Part shown: positions 44,047 through 53,411 of the stretch, one piece after another
How positions within the stretch are numbered: the first letter of the stretch is position 1
Layout: the number at the start of each line of letters is the position of its first letter
Source: VAZQ01 sp045811525
GTDB taxonomy: Bacteria > Pseudomonadota > Alphaproteobacteria > Rhizobiales > Xanthobacteraceae
NCBI GenBank assembly: GCA_045811525.1
Contig: JBJMTV010000003.1
Coordinates: forward strand, 1-64,000
Reading direction: 5' to 3'
Length of the DNA: 64,000 nucleotides
Translations under genes and position numbers: made by a program
Notes under the pieces: generated by a model
What the model saw: only the letters and a program-made list of their open reading frames with translations
The model's database searches: none
Told to the model about the DNA's origin: nothing

Positions 44047-45054
44047 ATGAAGCTTGTTTCAGTCACACTCACACTCACAGTCATGGGTTTCGCGATGGCC
44101 GCTGCCGGCGTCGCAGTGCCCGCGGAGAGCGTGCCCGCCGTTCAGGGCGACGGCGGTGTCTTACGGATGACCAACAACCAGGCTGGGACCAACGCGTTCG
44201 CGTTCTACACCATCAAGAAATTCAAGCTCGACGAGAAATATGGCTTCAAGATTCAGGAGATCGTGGTCAGCGGTTCGCTCGCTGCGATGACCGCGTTGCG
44301 GGCCGGCGGAACCGATATGGTCGTCGCAGATCTCATGTCGATCGCAAACCTGCGACATGCCGGCGAAAAGATGATCGCGGTTGTCCCGATGTTTCGATGG
44401 GGCGATCAGATCGTCGTTCCGGCGAATTCGACCATTAAAGATCTCGGCGATCTTCGCGGCAAGAGAGTCGGAACGGACAATCGCAACAATGCGACATGGT
44501 TCGTCATCGTGGCTGCAGCGCTCAAGCTGCATAATCTTAATCTGGAGAAGGACGCTCAAGTGCATGCGGGGAGCGTGAGCCTGTTGCGCGGGCTCATGGA
44601 GCAAGGCCAGCTTGACGCAACTTTCATGTTCAACAACATCACGCCTGCCATGACGGTCAGCGGCAAGTTCCGTGTGCTTTATGAGATGCGTGAGCTGATT
44701 TCGGCCCTCGGGCTCGATGGTGATGTCCCGTTCCTGTTTCACGCGGTGTCGGAAGCCTATGCGGCGGCGCATCCCGCCAACGTGAAAGCCTATTTGGCGG
44801 CATACCGCGAAGCGGTCCAGATCCTCAACACCGACGACGACATCTGGATCGAGGTTGGCAGGCGCCAGAAAATGGATGATGCCGTGATCCCGCCGCTTCG
44901 TGACGAGATGCGCCGCGACCTCATGAGCAGGTTTGAGTTGACGACGGAAACTGCCGTGCGAAACATTTTTGCCGTTCTGCTCGCGACCGCAGGTCCGGCC
45001 GTATTAGGCATGAGCAAGCTTTCAGATCAGTTCATGACGAACGAGTATCAGTAA
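44047..45054 (+). CDS. NMT1-like periplasmic binding protein 4
   Basis: A 335-residue exported protein; ATG 44047 has GGGGTCACAG before it, and a signal peptide ends near AVPAES. Shared island words: QGDGGVLRMTNNQAGTNAF, KKFKLDEKYGFKI, LRGKRVGTDNRNNATW, LLRGLMEQGQLDATFMFNN and DGDVPFLFHAV. It ends FMTNEYQ. It lies 46 bp before binding protein 5, giving two receptors in a row between LLM genes 3 and 4. Confidence 0.8.
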   Translation: MKLVSVTLTLTVMGFAMAAAGVAVPAESVPAVQGDGGVLRMTNNQAGTNAFAFYTIKKFKLDEKYGFKIQEIVVSGSLAAMTALRAGGTDMVVADLMSIANLRHAGEKMIAVVPMFRWGDQIVVPANSTIKDLGDLRGKRVGTDNRNNATWFVIVAAALKLHNLNLEKDAQVHAGSVSLLRGLMEQGQLDATFMFNNITPAMTVSGKFRVLYEMRELISALGLDGDVPFLFHAVSEAYAAAHPANVKAYLAAYREAVQILNTDDDIWIEVGRRQKMDDAVIPPLRDEMRRDLMSRFELTTETAVRNIFAVLLATAGPAVLGMSKLSDQFMTNEYQ

Positions 45055-45100
45055 GGGCTTGTGAGAACGACGCGATACTCGGGTCGGAGGGGGAACGCAG

Positions 45101-46096
45101 ATGATGCTCGTCAATGTGGTTAAACTAACTGGCTTTGTGCTCGGCCTCGCTTTCGGATTCGGTGCTCATGCCCAGGAGGTCGTCAAGGGCGATGGTGGCA
45201 CCGTGCGGCTGCTCTATAGCGAGTTCGGATCGAACTCGTTCCCCGCGAAGGCGATGAAGAGGTTCGAGCTCGACAAGAAGCACGGTATTGTTATCGAACT
45301 CGTCGCGAGTGTGAGTGACAAAGCCCGGATGTCCACGCTGCAAGCCGGCGGCGCGGAGGTCGGCACCCTTGATTGGGCTGACGTCTCGCGGATGCGCAAT
45401 GCCGGAGTCGATATCGTCGGCGTCTCACCTTTCCTGCGCTTAGGAGCGGATTTCAGCGTGGTCCCGGTCGACTCTCCGATCAAGACGCTCGGCGACCTGA
45501 AAGGGAAGAAATTCGGGGTTTATAATCGGAATAGTCTCGACTTTGTCCTCGAGCGCGCCGTCGCCAAGGCCAAGTATCAGGTTGATCTCGATAAGGACGC
45601 GACCATACAGGAGGGCTCCGGGCCGCTGATGTGGGCGTTGATGGATCAGGGGCAACTCGACGCAACGGAGGCGTTCAACTCCGTCGCGCCCGCGATGATC
45701 GCGACGGGGAAATACCGCGCGCTCGCCAAGGTCAGCGATCTGGTTACCCAGCTCGGGCTGCCCGAAACGCCTTATCTATTCTATGCGTTCAACGGCACGT
45801 GGGTCAAAACCCATATGCAAAACACGCGCGCTTTTGTTGCTGCGTATCACGATGTAATCGACCTGCTCCGTACGAACGATCAGATCTGGATTGACCGCGG
45901 CGGTGAAATGAAAATGCCGCCCGATGTCGCGGCAGCGTTCAGAAAGGAGGCAAGGGGAGATTTCCTGCGCTCCTTCTCTCCGGCGGTCGAGGCCAACATT
46001 AAGACTGTGTTCGACACTTTGCTGCCGATTGCAGGCCCTGGCGTGTTCGGTTTCACGGAGGTCCCCAAAGGGATTCTGTCGCTCGACTACCAATAG
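45101..46096 (+). CDS. NMT1-like periplasmic binding protein 5
   Basis: A 331-residue exported protein; ATG 45101 follows GGAGGGGGAACGC, and the signal peptide ends GFGAHAQE. Shared words: KGDGGTVRLLYSEFGSNSF, KRFELDKKHGIVIEL, LKGKKFGVYNRNSLDF, LMDQGQLDATEAFNS and LPETPYLFYAFN. It is closest in motifs to binding proteins 2 and 3, which lie on the other string, suggesting duplication of a binding protein/LLM unit. LLM gene 4 starts 29 bp later. Confidence 0.8.
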   Translation: MMLVNVVKLTGFVLGLAFGFGAHAQEVVKGDGGTVRLLYSEFGSNSFPAKAMKRFELDKKHGIVIELVASVSDKARMSTLQAGGAEVGTLDWADVSRMRNAGVDIVGVSPFLRLGADFSVVPVDSPIKTLGDLKGKKFGVYNRNSLDFVLERAVAKAKYQVDLDKDATIQEGSGPLMWALMDQGQLDATEAFNSVAPAMIATGKYRALAKVSDLVTQLGLPETPYLFYAFNGTWVKTHMQNTRAFVAAYHDVIDLLRTNDQIWIDRGGEMKMPPDVAAAFRKEARGDFLRSFSPAVEANIKTVFDTLLPIAGPGVFGFTEVPKGILSLDYQ

Positions 46097-46125
46097 GGCT
46101 CGCACTCGCCATCGGAGACCGCCCC

Positions 46126-47460
46126 ATGAACAAGATGCGCCTTGCCTTCGACCTTTCCAAAACGCATTTGGAAGGCCGCTGGCGCAGCCCCGGCTCGTGG
46201 ACCAACTACACCTATCCCGATCCTGGCCAATTCGAAGAGGTCGCCCGCATCGCCGAGCGTGGTTGCATGGACATGCTGTTCTTCGGCGATGGCACTGGGG
46301 TGGCAAGCACCTATGGCGGTTCGCAGGACGAAGCGGCACGTTGGGGAGTAGGCTGGCCGCGACACGATATGAGCCCCTATATCGTCGGCATGGCGCGCCT
46401 TACCAGCCATATTGGTTTCGGGCTGACTTATTCCTCGACGTTCATGCACCCCTTCTATGTCGCGCGCCTTTTGAATTCACTCGACCACGTGACGCGAGGC
46501 CGAATTGCTTTCAATGTTGTTGCGTCCACGCGTCGTTCCGACGCGGCCAATTACGGCTTCGATGAGTTGATGGAACACGATTTGCGATATGAACGCATGG
46601 AGGAGTTCATCAAGGTCTGTAAAGCCTTATGGGACAGCGTCGAGCCCGAGGCGTTCAAATGGGACCGAGAATCGGGCGTGGTGGCCGATCCCGACAAAGT
46701 TCACGCGATTCATCACGCGGGAGAATTCTTCCGTGTGCGTGGTCCGCTCAATACGGTTCCGTCGCCGCAGCGGCATCCGGTTTTGGTGCAGGCTGGCGGC
46801 TCGCCGCGTGGCATCAAGGCTTCCGCCAATTTCGCCGACATCATCTTTGCCAGCGCCAATTCGCATCGGGCGATGGCCAGGCACCGCGCCGCTCTCGACG
46901 ACGCGCTTGTCGCGGAAGGGCGTGATCCGTCCAAAGTAGGCATGTTGTTCGCCGTCTCGGTTCTCGTCGCCGAGACCGAGCAGGAAGCCGTGGCTCGCCG
47001 CGAGGCTGTCCTCGATCTTTTGCCGCGAGAAGCCGTCGCGTCATACCTGTCGGACAATTGCGGCTATGATTTCTCGCGCCTTCCGGCGCGCTTCTCTCCT
47101 GGAGAGCTGAACGAGATTATCGCCGCCACCAATGCCTCTCCCGTCGGTTTCGTTCACAAATTGGCGAAGGAGATCGGCGAACAAACCGAAATTTCGCAAG
47201 ATGAGTTTTTCGAGCACGGCCGCAAGATGGTGACGGACTATGAGCGCACCTTTGCCGGAACCCCGGTCCAAATGGCCAACGTGCTGGAAGAGGCTTTCGA
47301 GGCCGGCGGCAGCCGGGGCGGCTTCATGTTCGCGAGCGCACCCACCACGCCGCACGACCATATTCAGATCGTCGATCTGTTGATTCCTGAACTACGCCGC
47401 CGTGGGCGTTTCCGTACCGAGTACGAAGGCAAGACGCTGAAGGAAAATCTGGCGCTCTGA
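46126..47460 (+). CDS. LLM-class FMN-dependent monooxygenase 4
   Basis: A 444-residue paralogue of LLM enzymes 1, 2 and 5: MRLAFDLSKTHLEGRWRSPG, FFGDGTGVASTYGGS, STFMHPFYVARLLNSLDHVT, DAANYGFDELMEHDLRYE, LVQAGGSPRG and SRGGFMFASAPTTPHD. The start ATG has CATCGGAGACCGCCCC upstream. It follows its binding-protein gene by 29 bp, the same binding-protein-then-LLM order seen on the minus strand. Confidence 0.9.
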   Translation: MNKMRLAFDLSKTHLEGRWRSPGSWTNYTYPDPGQFEEVARIAERGCMDMLFFGDGTGVASTYGGSQDEAARWGVGWPRHDMSPYIVGMARLTSHIGFGLTYSSTFMHPFYVARLLNSLDHVTRGRIAFNVVASTRRSDAANYGFDELMEHDLRYERMEEFIKVCKALWDSVEPEAFKWDRESGVVADPDKVHAIHHAGEFFRVRGPLNTVPSPQRHPVLVQAGGSPRGIKASANFADIIFASANSHRAMARHRAALDDALVAEGRDPSKVGMLFAVSVLVAETEQEAVARREAVLDLLPREAVASYLSDNCGYDFSRLPARFSPGELNEIIAATNASPVGFVHKLAKEIGEQTEISQDEFFEHGRKMVTDYERTFAGTPVQMANVLEEAFEAGGSRGGFMFASAPTTPHDHIQIVDLLIPELRRRGRFRTEYEGKTLKENLAL

Positions 47461-47602
47461 GCGCCCGCAATGGGAGTTGGTGCTGAGCTATAAGCATGAG
47501 CGTGAATTACGCCTCGCGAGCTGGCACTGTTCACTGCTGCCGGTGAAGTATAGCCTCTCGTGACGCTGCATAGGTTCGAGGGCGTCCATCAGGAGCTGCT
47601 AT

Positions 47603-48571
47603 TTGAAAATCTCCGCACTCGCCGTCCTGTTGGTTGCGCTCAACATCGGGACCGTCGAACCGGTTTGCGCACAAGCCTATCCATCTGCGCCGCTAAAGAT
47701 CATCTCGGACTCCGCTCCTGGCAGCGCGCCGGATGTGATCCTGCGCATCGTTGCAGACCAGCTGGGTCGACATTGGGGGCAGCAGACCGTCGTGCTGAAT
47801 CAGCCGGGCGCCGGCGGTTCGCTCGCGGTGCGCGCGGCGTCTGCTGCCGCAGCCGACGGTTACACGTTGTTCATGGCGGTCTCATCGACCTTTGTGAGCA
47901 TCAAGGGCGATGCGCCCAACATCCCGGTGCAAGTTCCGCAGGACTTTCAGCCTGTGGGTCTGGTCAGCGAGCAGCCGATGTTCATTACCGTGTCGCCGCT
48001 GACCGAGGTCCATTCGCTTGCGGACCTCGTTGCGCTGGCGAAGCAGAAGCCGAGCGAAATCGCGTATGCCGTTGCCGGACGCGGTCGCCAGAGTCACTTG
48101 ACCGGAGAGCTTCTGGAGCGGCGCGCCGGCATCAAGCTCTTGGTAGTTCCCTATTCCGGCGGCCCCGCGCAGGCCATGGGCGACCTTTCAAGCGGACGCG
48201 TGCACATGCTCATCGAAGGCGGTACCGCGTTGATCGGTGCGATGCAGGCCGGACACCTGCGTGCGATCGCCGTCGGATCTGAGCGTCGTCTGGCCGAATT
48301 CCCCGATCTGGCCGCCGCTGCCGAAACCATACCGCAGTTTCGCAGCGCCGGCTGGCTTGCCTTGCTGGCGCCGCTAGGCACGCCGGACGATATCGTTGGC
48401 AAGGTCTCGGGCGATTTACGGAAGGTTCTCAGCCAGCAGGAGGTGCGCTCGAAGCTTGCCGCGCTCGGGAGCTACACGCACCCGCTGTCATCAGCCGACA
48501 CATTGGAATTCATTCAGACCGAGCAGCGGACCTGGGGACCGATCCTGGAGGATCTTGCGCGCACGCGGTGA
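47603..48571 (+). CDS. TTT (Bug-type) periplasmic binding protein 2
   Basis: A 322-residue exported receptor from a TTG preceded by AGGAGCTGC, with a signal peptide ending PVCAQA. Family words are YPSAPLKIISDSAPGSAPD, LNQPGAGGSLAVRAA, DGYTLFMAV and VPYSGGPAQAMGDLSSGR. Its membrane partners TctAB are absent here. The gene lies in the plus-strand catabolic string between LLM 4 and the decarboxylase-like gene, so it may bind a carboxylated pathway substrate or intermediate. Confidence 0.85.
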   Translation: MKISALAVLLVALNIGTVEPVCAQAYPSAPLKIISDSAPGSAPDVILRIVADQLGRHWGQQTVVLNQPGAGGSLAVRAASAAAADGYTLFMAVSSTFVSIKGDAPNIPVQVPQDFQPVGLVSEQPMFITVSPLTEVHSLADLVALAKQKPSEIAYAVAGRGRQSHLTGELLERRAGIKLLVVPYSGGPAQAMGDLSSGRVHMLIEGGTALIGAMQAGHLRAIAVGSERRLAEFPDLAAAAETIPQFRSAGWLALLAPLGTPDDIVGKVSGDLRKVLSQQEVRSKLAALGSYTHPLSSADTLEFIQTEQRTWGPILEDLARTR

Positions 48572-48704
48572 TGGGAGCACCCGTCTCGGTGATCGCCGGA
48601 GGCATCGGCGCGACCTGAATTCGATGTGTCGCGCGCCTTTCTCGTCAAGCGAACCCATAATACAAGCCCCACAGTTGGCGGTTCATGCGCCCCGGAGATC
48701 GCAG

Positions 48705-49712
48705 TTGTCCAAACTGAACATCAGCTTTGCGTGCTGCCCTTATGACCGATTGAACCCGATCATCAGCGGACGTGTTCCGGTCGAAGGATGCGACTGCAAC
48801 TTCTTTCCGCTGCGCGCGGAGGAGCTTTTCCCGCGCGTGTACAGCACACAGGATTTCGACGTCACCGAGCTCTCGGCCAGCTCGCACATCCTCACGGCGC
48901 TGCGCGGCGATTCTAAATACCTGGCGATCCCGGCCTTCGTATCGCGCGTGTTCCGTCATGGCGACATTTATATTCGCACCGACCGGGGTATCCGCGAGCC
49001 CTCCGACCTGCGCGGCAAGATCGTCGGGGTGCCGGAATATCAGATGACGGCGGCACTCTGGATCCGCGGCATCCTCGCCGACGAATACGGCGTGAGGACA
49101 TGCGAGATCCGCTGGCGGAACGGCGGGCTGCAGAAGCCCGGCCGCGGTGAGCGCACCCCCATCAAGCTGCCTCAGGAGATCGAGCTGCAACCCATTCCAG
49201 CGGACAAGACGCTGTCCGGCATGCTAGCCGCGGGCGAGCTCGATGCGCTGATCACCGCCGTGCAGCCGCGCTGCTACATCGAGAAGGTGAGGAACGTCGA
49301 CCGGCTGTTTCCGGCCTATCGCGCCGTTGAGGAGGACTATTTCCGCAAGACCGGCATGTTCCCGATCATGCACCTGATGGCGGTGCGCAAGACGCTTGCG
49401 GAGCAGCACCCCTGGCTGCTTGGCAACGTGTTCAAAGCGTGCCTGCAGGCCCGCAATCTCGCAGTCGAGGAGATGAAATCCACCGGCATGTTCTATGCCA
49501 TGCTTCCGTGGCTCTCGGATGATCTTCAGCGGGCCTACGACGTCATGGGCCCGAACATGTGGCCTTACGGCGTAACCGCGAATCGCAAGGAGCTGGAGGC
49601 CATGTTGCGGTGGTCGTTTGAGCAGGGTCTGGCGCCGCGGCATGGGAAGGTCGAGGAAATCTTCGGTCCCGGTATGACTGAGGCACGTTGGGACACCAAT
49701 CACTCGCCGTGA
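48705..49712 (+). CDS. 4,5-dihydroxyphthalate decarboxylase-like protein
   Basis: A 335-residue cytosolic protein from a TTG (SKLNISFACCPYDRLNP) preceded by CGGAGATCG; the longer open frame lacks support. It resembles the Pht5-like family, whose fold is that of NMT1 binding proteins but which acts without a signal peptide: PVEGCDCNFFPLRAEELF, FDVTELSASSHIL, GDIYIRTDRGI, RGKIVGVPEYQMTAALW and FPIMHLMAVRK. Members decarboxylate ortho-dihydroxylated aromatic acids; many homologues are uncharacterised and could be ligand carriers instead. It ends the plus-strand string. Confidence 0.75.
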   Translation: MSKLNISFACCPYDRLNPIISGRVPVEGCDCNFFPLRAEELFPRVYSTQDFDVTELSASSHILTALRGDSKYLAIPAFVSRVFRHGDIYIRTDRGIREPSDLRGKIVGVPEYQMTAALWIRGILADEYGVRTCEIRWRNGGLQKPGRGERTPIKLPQEIELQPIPADKTLSGMLAAGELDALITAVQPRCYIEKVRNVDRLFPAYRAVEEDYFRKTGMFPIMHLMAVRKTLAEQHPWLLGNVFKACLQARNLAVEEMKSTGMFYAMLPWLSDDLQRAYDVMGPNMWPYGVTANRKELEAMLRWSFEQGLAPRHGKVEEIFGPGMTEARWDTNHSP

Positions 49713-49909
49713 CGGCTGGAGGGTTAGCTGAAAATTGGCGAATCCCCCGAGGCCGCTCAGCGGAGCATGCCGTTACAAGCGTGCTGGCAGCTGTCTGCTG
49801 TCGATGCCGCGCCAGAATATCTCGGCGATCACCTTGTCATTGCCGCTGCTGGCGGTCTTCCATGTTCGCCACCCACAGGCAGTGGATGCGTTGCGCGGGT
49901 GACACCATG

Positions 49910-51412
49910 TCATTGTCTCGTGCGGCTGATGAACCGGTTCATTCCCACGTCGGCGCTCCAGACCCGGCGGTGCGCATCGAGCATGTAGGGCAGGGCCGCC
50001 CTGCGTGAATGGACGACCTGGTCATAATCCTTGATGAAGTGTCGCATTAGGTCGGCGACTTCGCGCCGCAAGGCATCTTCATCGATCGTCTGCACCTTTC
50101 GTTGATGCATCACCATCCGCCCGTCGACCATGACACTTTCGACGCCGCGACCGGCTTCGGTGTAGACCAGCTGACGCGCCGCGCTGTTGTAAGGCAGATA
50201 CGCCACATCGTTCAGATCGATCAGCACCAGGTCAGCTTTGTAGCCAGGCTTTAGCGCGCCGAGCTGACCGGCAAGCCCAGCACCGCGGGCGTTGCCGACT
50301 GTGGCGTGGCGCAGCGCTTCATGCGCCAAGGGTGGGCCCGGTTCCGGCTTGCTCACCGCCGCGAACAGGCAGAAGAGTTTCATCGCCTGGAACATGCTCT
50401 GCACGTCGCTGCCGCTGCAATTATCGCAGCCCATGCCGAGCCTCACGCCCGCCTCGCGGAGATCGAGCACCGGCGCGATGCCGCTCTTGAGCTTCATGTT
50501 GCTGAGATGATTGAGCACGATGCCGGCATCAGCCTGCGCCATGCGCTCCATCTCGGCGCGGCTGATCCAGACGCTGTGCACGATGTTGAGCCGCGGATTC
50601 AGCATGCCGTTGTTTTCCAGATAGCTGATCAGCGAGCCGTCATGCTTGGCGAACTGCTCCCGGGCAATCAGCGCCTGGCCGCGCGTCTCGTAGACATGGG
50701 TATAGATGGGCAGGTCATGCTTGTGAGCGAGATCACAGCAGCCTTGCAGCATCTTGGGCGTGCAGCGCTGCGGGGCAAACGGCGCAACCGCCCAGTGCAG
50801 CGTGCCTTGCTCCTTGTGGCGCTTGAACTGGTGTTCAATAAAGTCGAGCTGGTCCTTCACCGGCCGGCCTGTGGTCCCGAGCATCTCCCGCACGTCCTCG
50901 GGCAGGCCGTCGGCGTCGCGCACCATGGCGATGGGCGGCAGGTCCCAGACCATGGGTGAGAACACGACGCGAATGCCGATCTCGCGATAGGCCTCGATCA
51001 CCACGTCAGTGCCGGCATCATCGAGCGGCACGAGCCCGAGCATGTCCTGGACAGTGGTGATGCCACACCGCAGAGACTCGAGAGCCCCTACCAGCGTGCG
51101 TGCACGCAGCTCCTCCTTGCTGCGGTTGGCGCCCATGGGCAGCGTGTAGAGCAGCCACATTTCCAGCGGCAGCTCTTCGAACATGCCTCGGCACAGCGTG
51201 TCATGCGAGTGATAATGGGCGTTGATCAGGCCAGGGATGATCAGCTTCCCGGTCGCGTCGATCACCCGGTGCCCGTCGCTTGGGAGTTGCGGACCAACCG
51301 CCGAAATCGTGTCGTTTTCAATCAGGATGTCGGCAATGGCTGGCCGATGAATATCTCCATCGTGGTCGTAAACCTGTCCGCCTCGAATCAATGTCTTGGT
51401 TGGGTCTAACAT
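49910..51412 (-). CDS. Amidohydrolase-family metal-dependent hydrolase
   Basis: A 500-residue cytosolic enzyme of the cytosine-deaminase/chlorohydrolase (TrzN/AtzA-like) subfamily. The metal motif is NAHYHSHD (His66, His68), further His residues lie in IYTHVYETRG and NIVHSVW, and the catalytic Asp is in GMGCDNCSGSD. N- and C-terminal strands (residues 1-60 and about 390-450) make the usual composite beta domain. It would hydrolyse a ring amide, amine or halide of a small N-heterocycle. It is convergent with the decarboxylase-like gene and divergent from the flavin reductase gene. Confidence 0.85.
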   Translation of the reverse strand: MLDPTKTLIRGGQVYDHDGDIHRPAIADILIENDTISAVGPQLPSDGHRVIDATGKLIIPGLINAHYHSHDTLCRGMFEELPLEMWLLYTLPMGANRSKEELRARTLVGALESLRCGITTVQDMLGLVPLDDAGTDVVIEAYREIGIRVVFSPMVWDLPPIAMVRDADGLPEDVREMLGTTGRPVKDQLDFIEHQFKRHKEQGTLHWAVAPFAPQRCTPKMLQGCCDLAHKHDLPIYTHVYETRGQALIAREQFAKHDGSLISYLENNGMLNPRLNIVHSVWISRAEMERMAQADAGIVLNHLSNMKLKSGIAPVLDLREAGVRLGMGCDNCSGSDVQSMFQAMKLFCLFAAVSKPEPGPPLAHEALRHATVGNARGAGLAGQLGALKPGYKADLVLIDLNDVAYLPYNSAARQLVYTEAGRGVESVMVDGRMVMHQRKVQTIDEDALRREVADLMRHFIKDYDQVVHSRRAALPYMLDAHRRVWSADVGMNRFISRTRQ

Positions 51413-51732
51413 TCAATTCTCTACGTCGGTCGCTACGGGCCGGCTTGCAGGCTAGGTGGCGACGAATTGCTTGGCGCTTGCAGATGCGTCGGTCAATCTT
51501 TTCACCCGGCTTTTTCTGAACCTCAATTCCTCATCGTGAATTGCCAGCCACGGCTGGCTGCAGCAAAGCCCGACTGAGCCCACGGCGAGCAGGATCCACG
51601 ATATGACCACAATGGGTGCCAGCCAGCGCCTCTCGGACGCTGTCGCCGGCAATCAGGTCACTGCCACCGAGTTGGCATGATTTTTGGTTGCAACGCTCAA
51701 GACCATCCGTCTGCATCTCAGGAAATGACTCG
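51413..51732. other. Intergenic stretch between amidohydrolase and flavin reductase
   Basis: 320 bp of divergent upstream DNA, with no supportable gene. It should hold promoters for both directions. Confidence 0.5.
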
Positions 51733-52227
51733 ATGATCGCAATGATGCCCGCTGCTGACAGCCGAGTACTTCGGAATGCGTACGGGTGCTTTCCCACGGG
51801 AGTGACTGCCATTTGTGCACTTGTCGGCGGGCAGCCCGTTGGTATGGCAGCAAGCTCCTTCACGTCCGTCTCTCTCGAACCCCCGCTGGTCTCGGTCTCT
51901 GTCCAAAGCAGCTCCCAGACCTGGGCTGTCCTAAGCTCTTGCAAACGCGTGGGCGTGAGCGTTTTGGGCGAGGCACACAGTGACGTTTGCCGCCAACTTT
52001 CCGCCAGGACTGGGGACCGGTTCACGAGCGTCGATTGGGAGGTGAGCCCGGCGGATGCGTTGTTCATCTCCGGTGCAGCGCTCTGGCTTGAGTGTTCGAT
52101 TCATCAAATTGTCGCCGCCGGAGATCATCAGCTTATCCTTTTGAAGGTCGAAACACTGGGAGTCGCGCCGGATGTGCCTCCTCTGGTGTTTCATGCAAGT
52201 CGCTTCCGAGCATTGGCCGCTGGGTAG
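51733..52227 (+). CDS. NAD(P)H:flavin reductase (HpaC-like)
   Basis: A 164-residue flavin-reductase-domain protein: RNAYGCFPTGVTAICALVGG, then GMAASSFTSVSLEPPLVSVS (FMN-binding loop), GVSVLGEAHSDV and GDHQLILLKVETLG. It would reduce FMN with NAD(P)H and feed FMNH2 to the LLM monooxygenases, none of which can work without such a partner; it is the only one in the window. The ATG at 51733 follows CTCAGGAAATG at workable spacing. The next gene, 131 bp on, encodes a TTT binding protein, and LLM 5 follows. Confidence 0.85.
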   Translation: MIAMMPAADSRVLRNAYGCFPTGVTAICALVGGQPVGMAASSFTSVSLEPPLVSVSVQSSSQTWAVLSSCKRVGVSVLGEAHSDVCRQLSARTGDRFTSVDWEVSPADALFISGAALWLECSIHQIVAAGDHQLILLKVETLGVAPDVPPLVFHASRFRALAAG

Positions 52228-52358
52228 AAACACAAAAGCGTTTGCCAGCCTTGGCTTCTGGACAAGTGACGCTTGCGGCCATCCAATGCGCGCCCCCAGG
52301 GTGCAGCAAAGTCTCTTCTCTGGGGCAGCCCGCGATTCTGGAAAAGGAGAGCTGTCAC

Positions 52359-53327
52359 ATGCAACGACGCGGTTTTCTCATCAATACGGTCGCGGCTCTC
52401 CTGGCTCCAGCTGTTGCAGGCGCTCGGGGCGCCTGGCCGGAGAGGCCCATTACGCTTGTCGTGCCATTCGGTGCAGGCGGTTCGGCAGATCTGGTCGCGC
52501 GCATGTTCGGGCAGCACTTTCAGGTCAAATACGGCATAGCCGTTACAGTCGAGAACAAGGGTGGCGCGGGGGGAACCATCGGTACGGCTTCGGTCGCCAG
52601 GGCCGCCCCGGACGGCTACACGCTGGTCCTGGGCACGGTAAGCACACACGCCATCAATCCGGCCCTTTATGCGAGGCTTCCGTTCAATGCCGAAACCGAC
52701 TTTGAACCTATTTCGCCGATTGTCCGGCTGCCCAATCTGCTGGTCATCAACAACAAACTTCCGGTCAAGACTGTCGCCGAGCTTGTCGCCTATCTGAAGG
52801 CCAACGATGGGAAGGTGAACTTCGGGTCGGCAGGGAATGGCACGTCCGGCCATCTCTCGACTGTCATGTTCATGAAGGCCATCGGCGTCACCATGACGCA
52901 TGTTCCGTTTCGCGGCACGTCTGACGAGATGTCGGCCATGGTTGGCGGGCACATTGATCTTGCCATCGACAGCATGACCACGATCTGGCCGATCGCGAAG
53001 TCCGGCGAAGTCCGTCCGCTGGCCGTGACGACGCCCCAGCGTGTGGCCACAGCGCCTGATTTGCCGACGATCGGCGAAACAGTCCCAGGGTTTGAAGCGA
53101 TCGGCTGGCAGGGTTTGTTTGCACCGGCCAAAACGCCACCTGCGATCGTCGAAGAGCTTGCAGCGGAAGTGAAGCGAATCTTCTTGCAGCCGGAACTTGT
53201 GCTGGCCTTGAAGGACGTCGGGGGCGAGCCGCTGCCCATGCGGCCTGACGAATTTGCCCGCTTTGTGCAATCTGAGCGAGTGAAGTGGGGGGCCGTGGTG
53301 AGGGACGCCGGTCTTCGGATTGAATGA
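52359..53327 (+). CDS. TTT (Bug-type) periplasmic binding protein 3
   Basis: A 322-residue exported receptor; ATG 52359 follows AAAAGGAGAGC. The N-terminus QRRGFLINTVAALLAP with RRGFL looks like a Tat-type leader, cleaved near AGARGAW. Family words are WPERPITLVVPFGAGGSAD, VENKGGAGGTIGT, DGYTLVLGTV and THVPFRGTSDEMSAM. It lies between the flavin reductase and LLM 5 genes, all on the plus strand. Confidence 0.85.
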   Translation: MQRRGFLINTVAALLAPAVAGARGAWPERPITLVVPFGAGGSADLVARMFGQHFQVKYGIAVTVENKGGAGGTIGTASVARAAPDGYTLVLGTVSTHAINPALYARLPFNAETDFEPISPIVRLPNLLVINNKLPVKTVAELVAYLKANDGKVNFGSAGNGTSGHLSTVMFMKAIGVTMTHVPFRGTSDEMSAMVGGHIDLAIDSMTTIWPIAKSGEVRPLAVTTPQRVATAPDLPTIGETVPGFEAIGWQGLFAPAKTPPAIVEELAAEVKRIFLQPELVLALKDVGGEPLPMRPDEFARFVQSERVKWGAVVRDAGLRIE

Positions 53328-53411
53328 CATTGCGAGGCCATGTGGGTTGGTGACTCATGTGTTTTAATGCGGTCGACTGTTCGCGTGACCGCTGTTTGAG
53401 GGACCAAGCTC

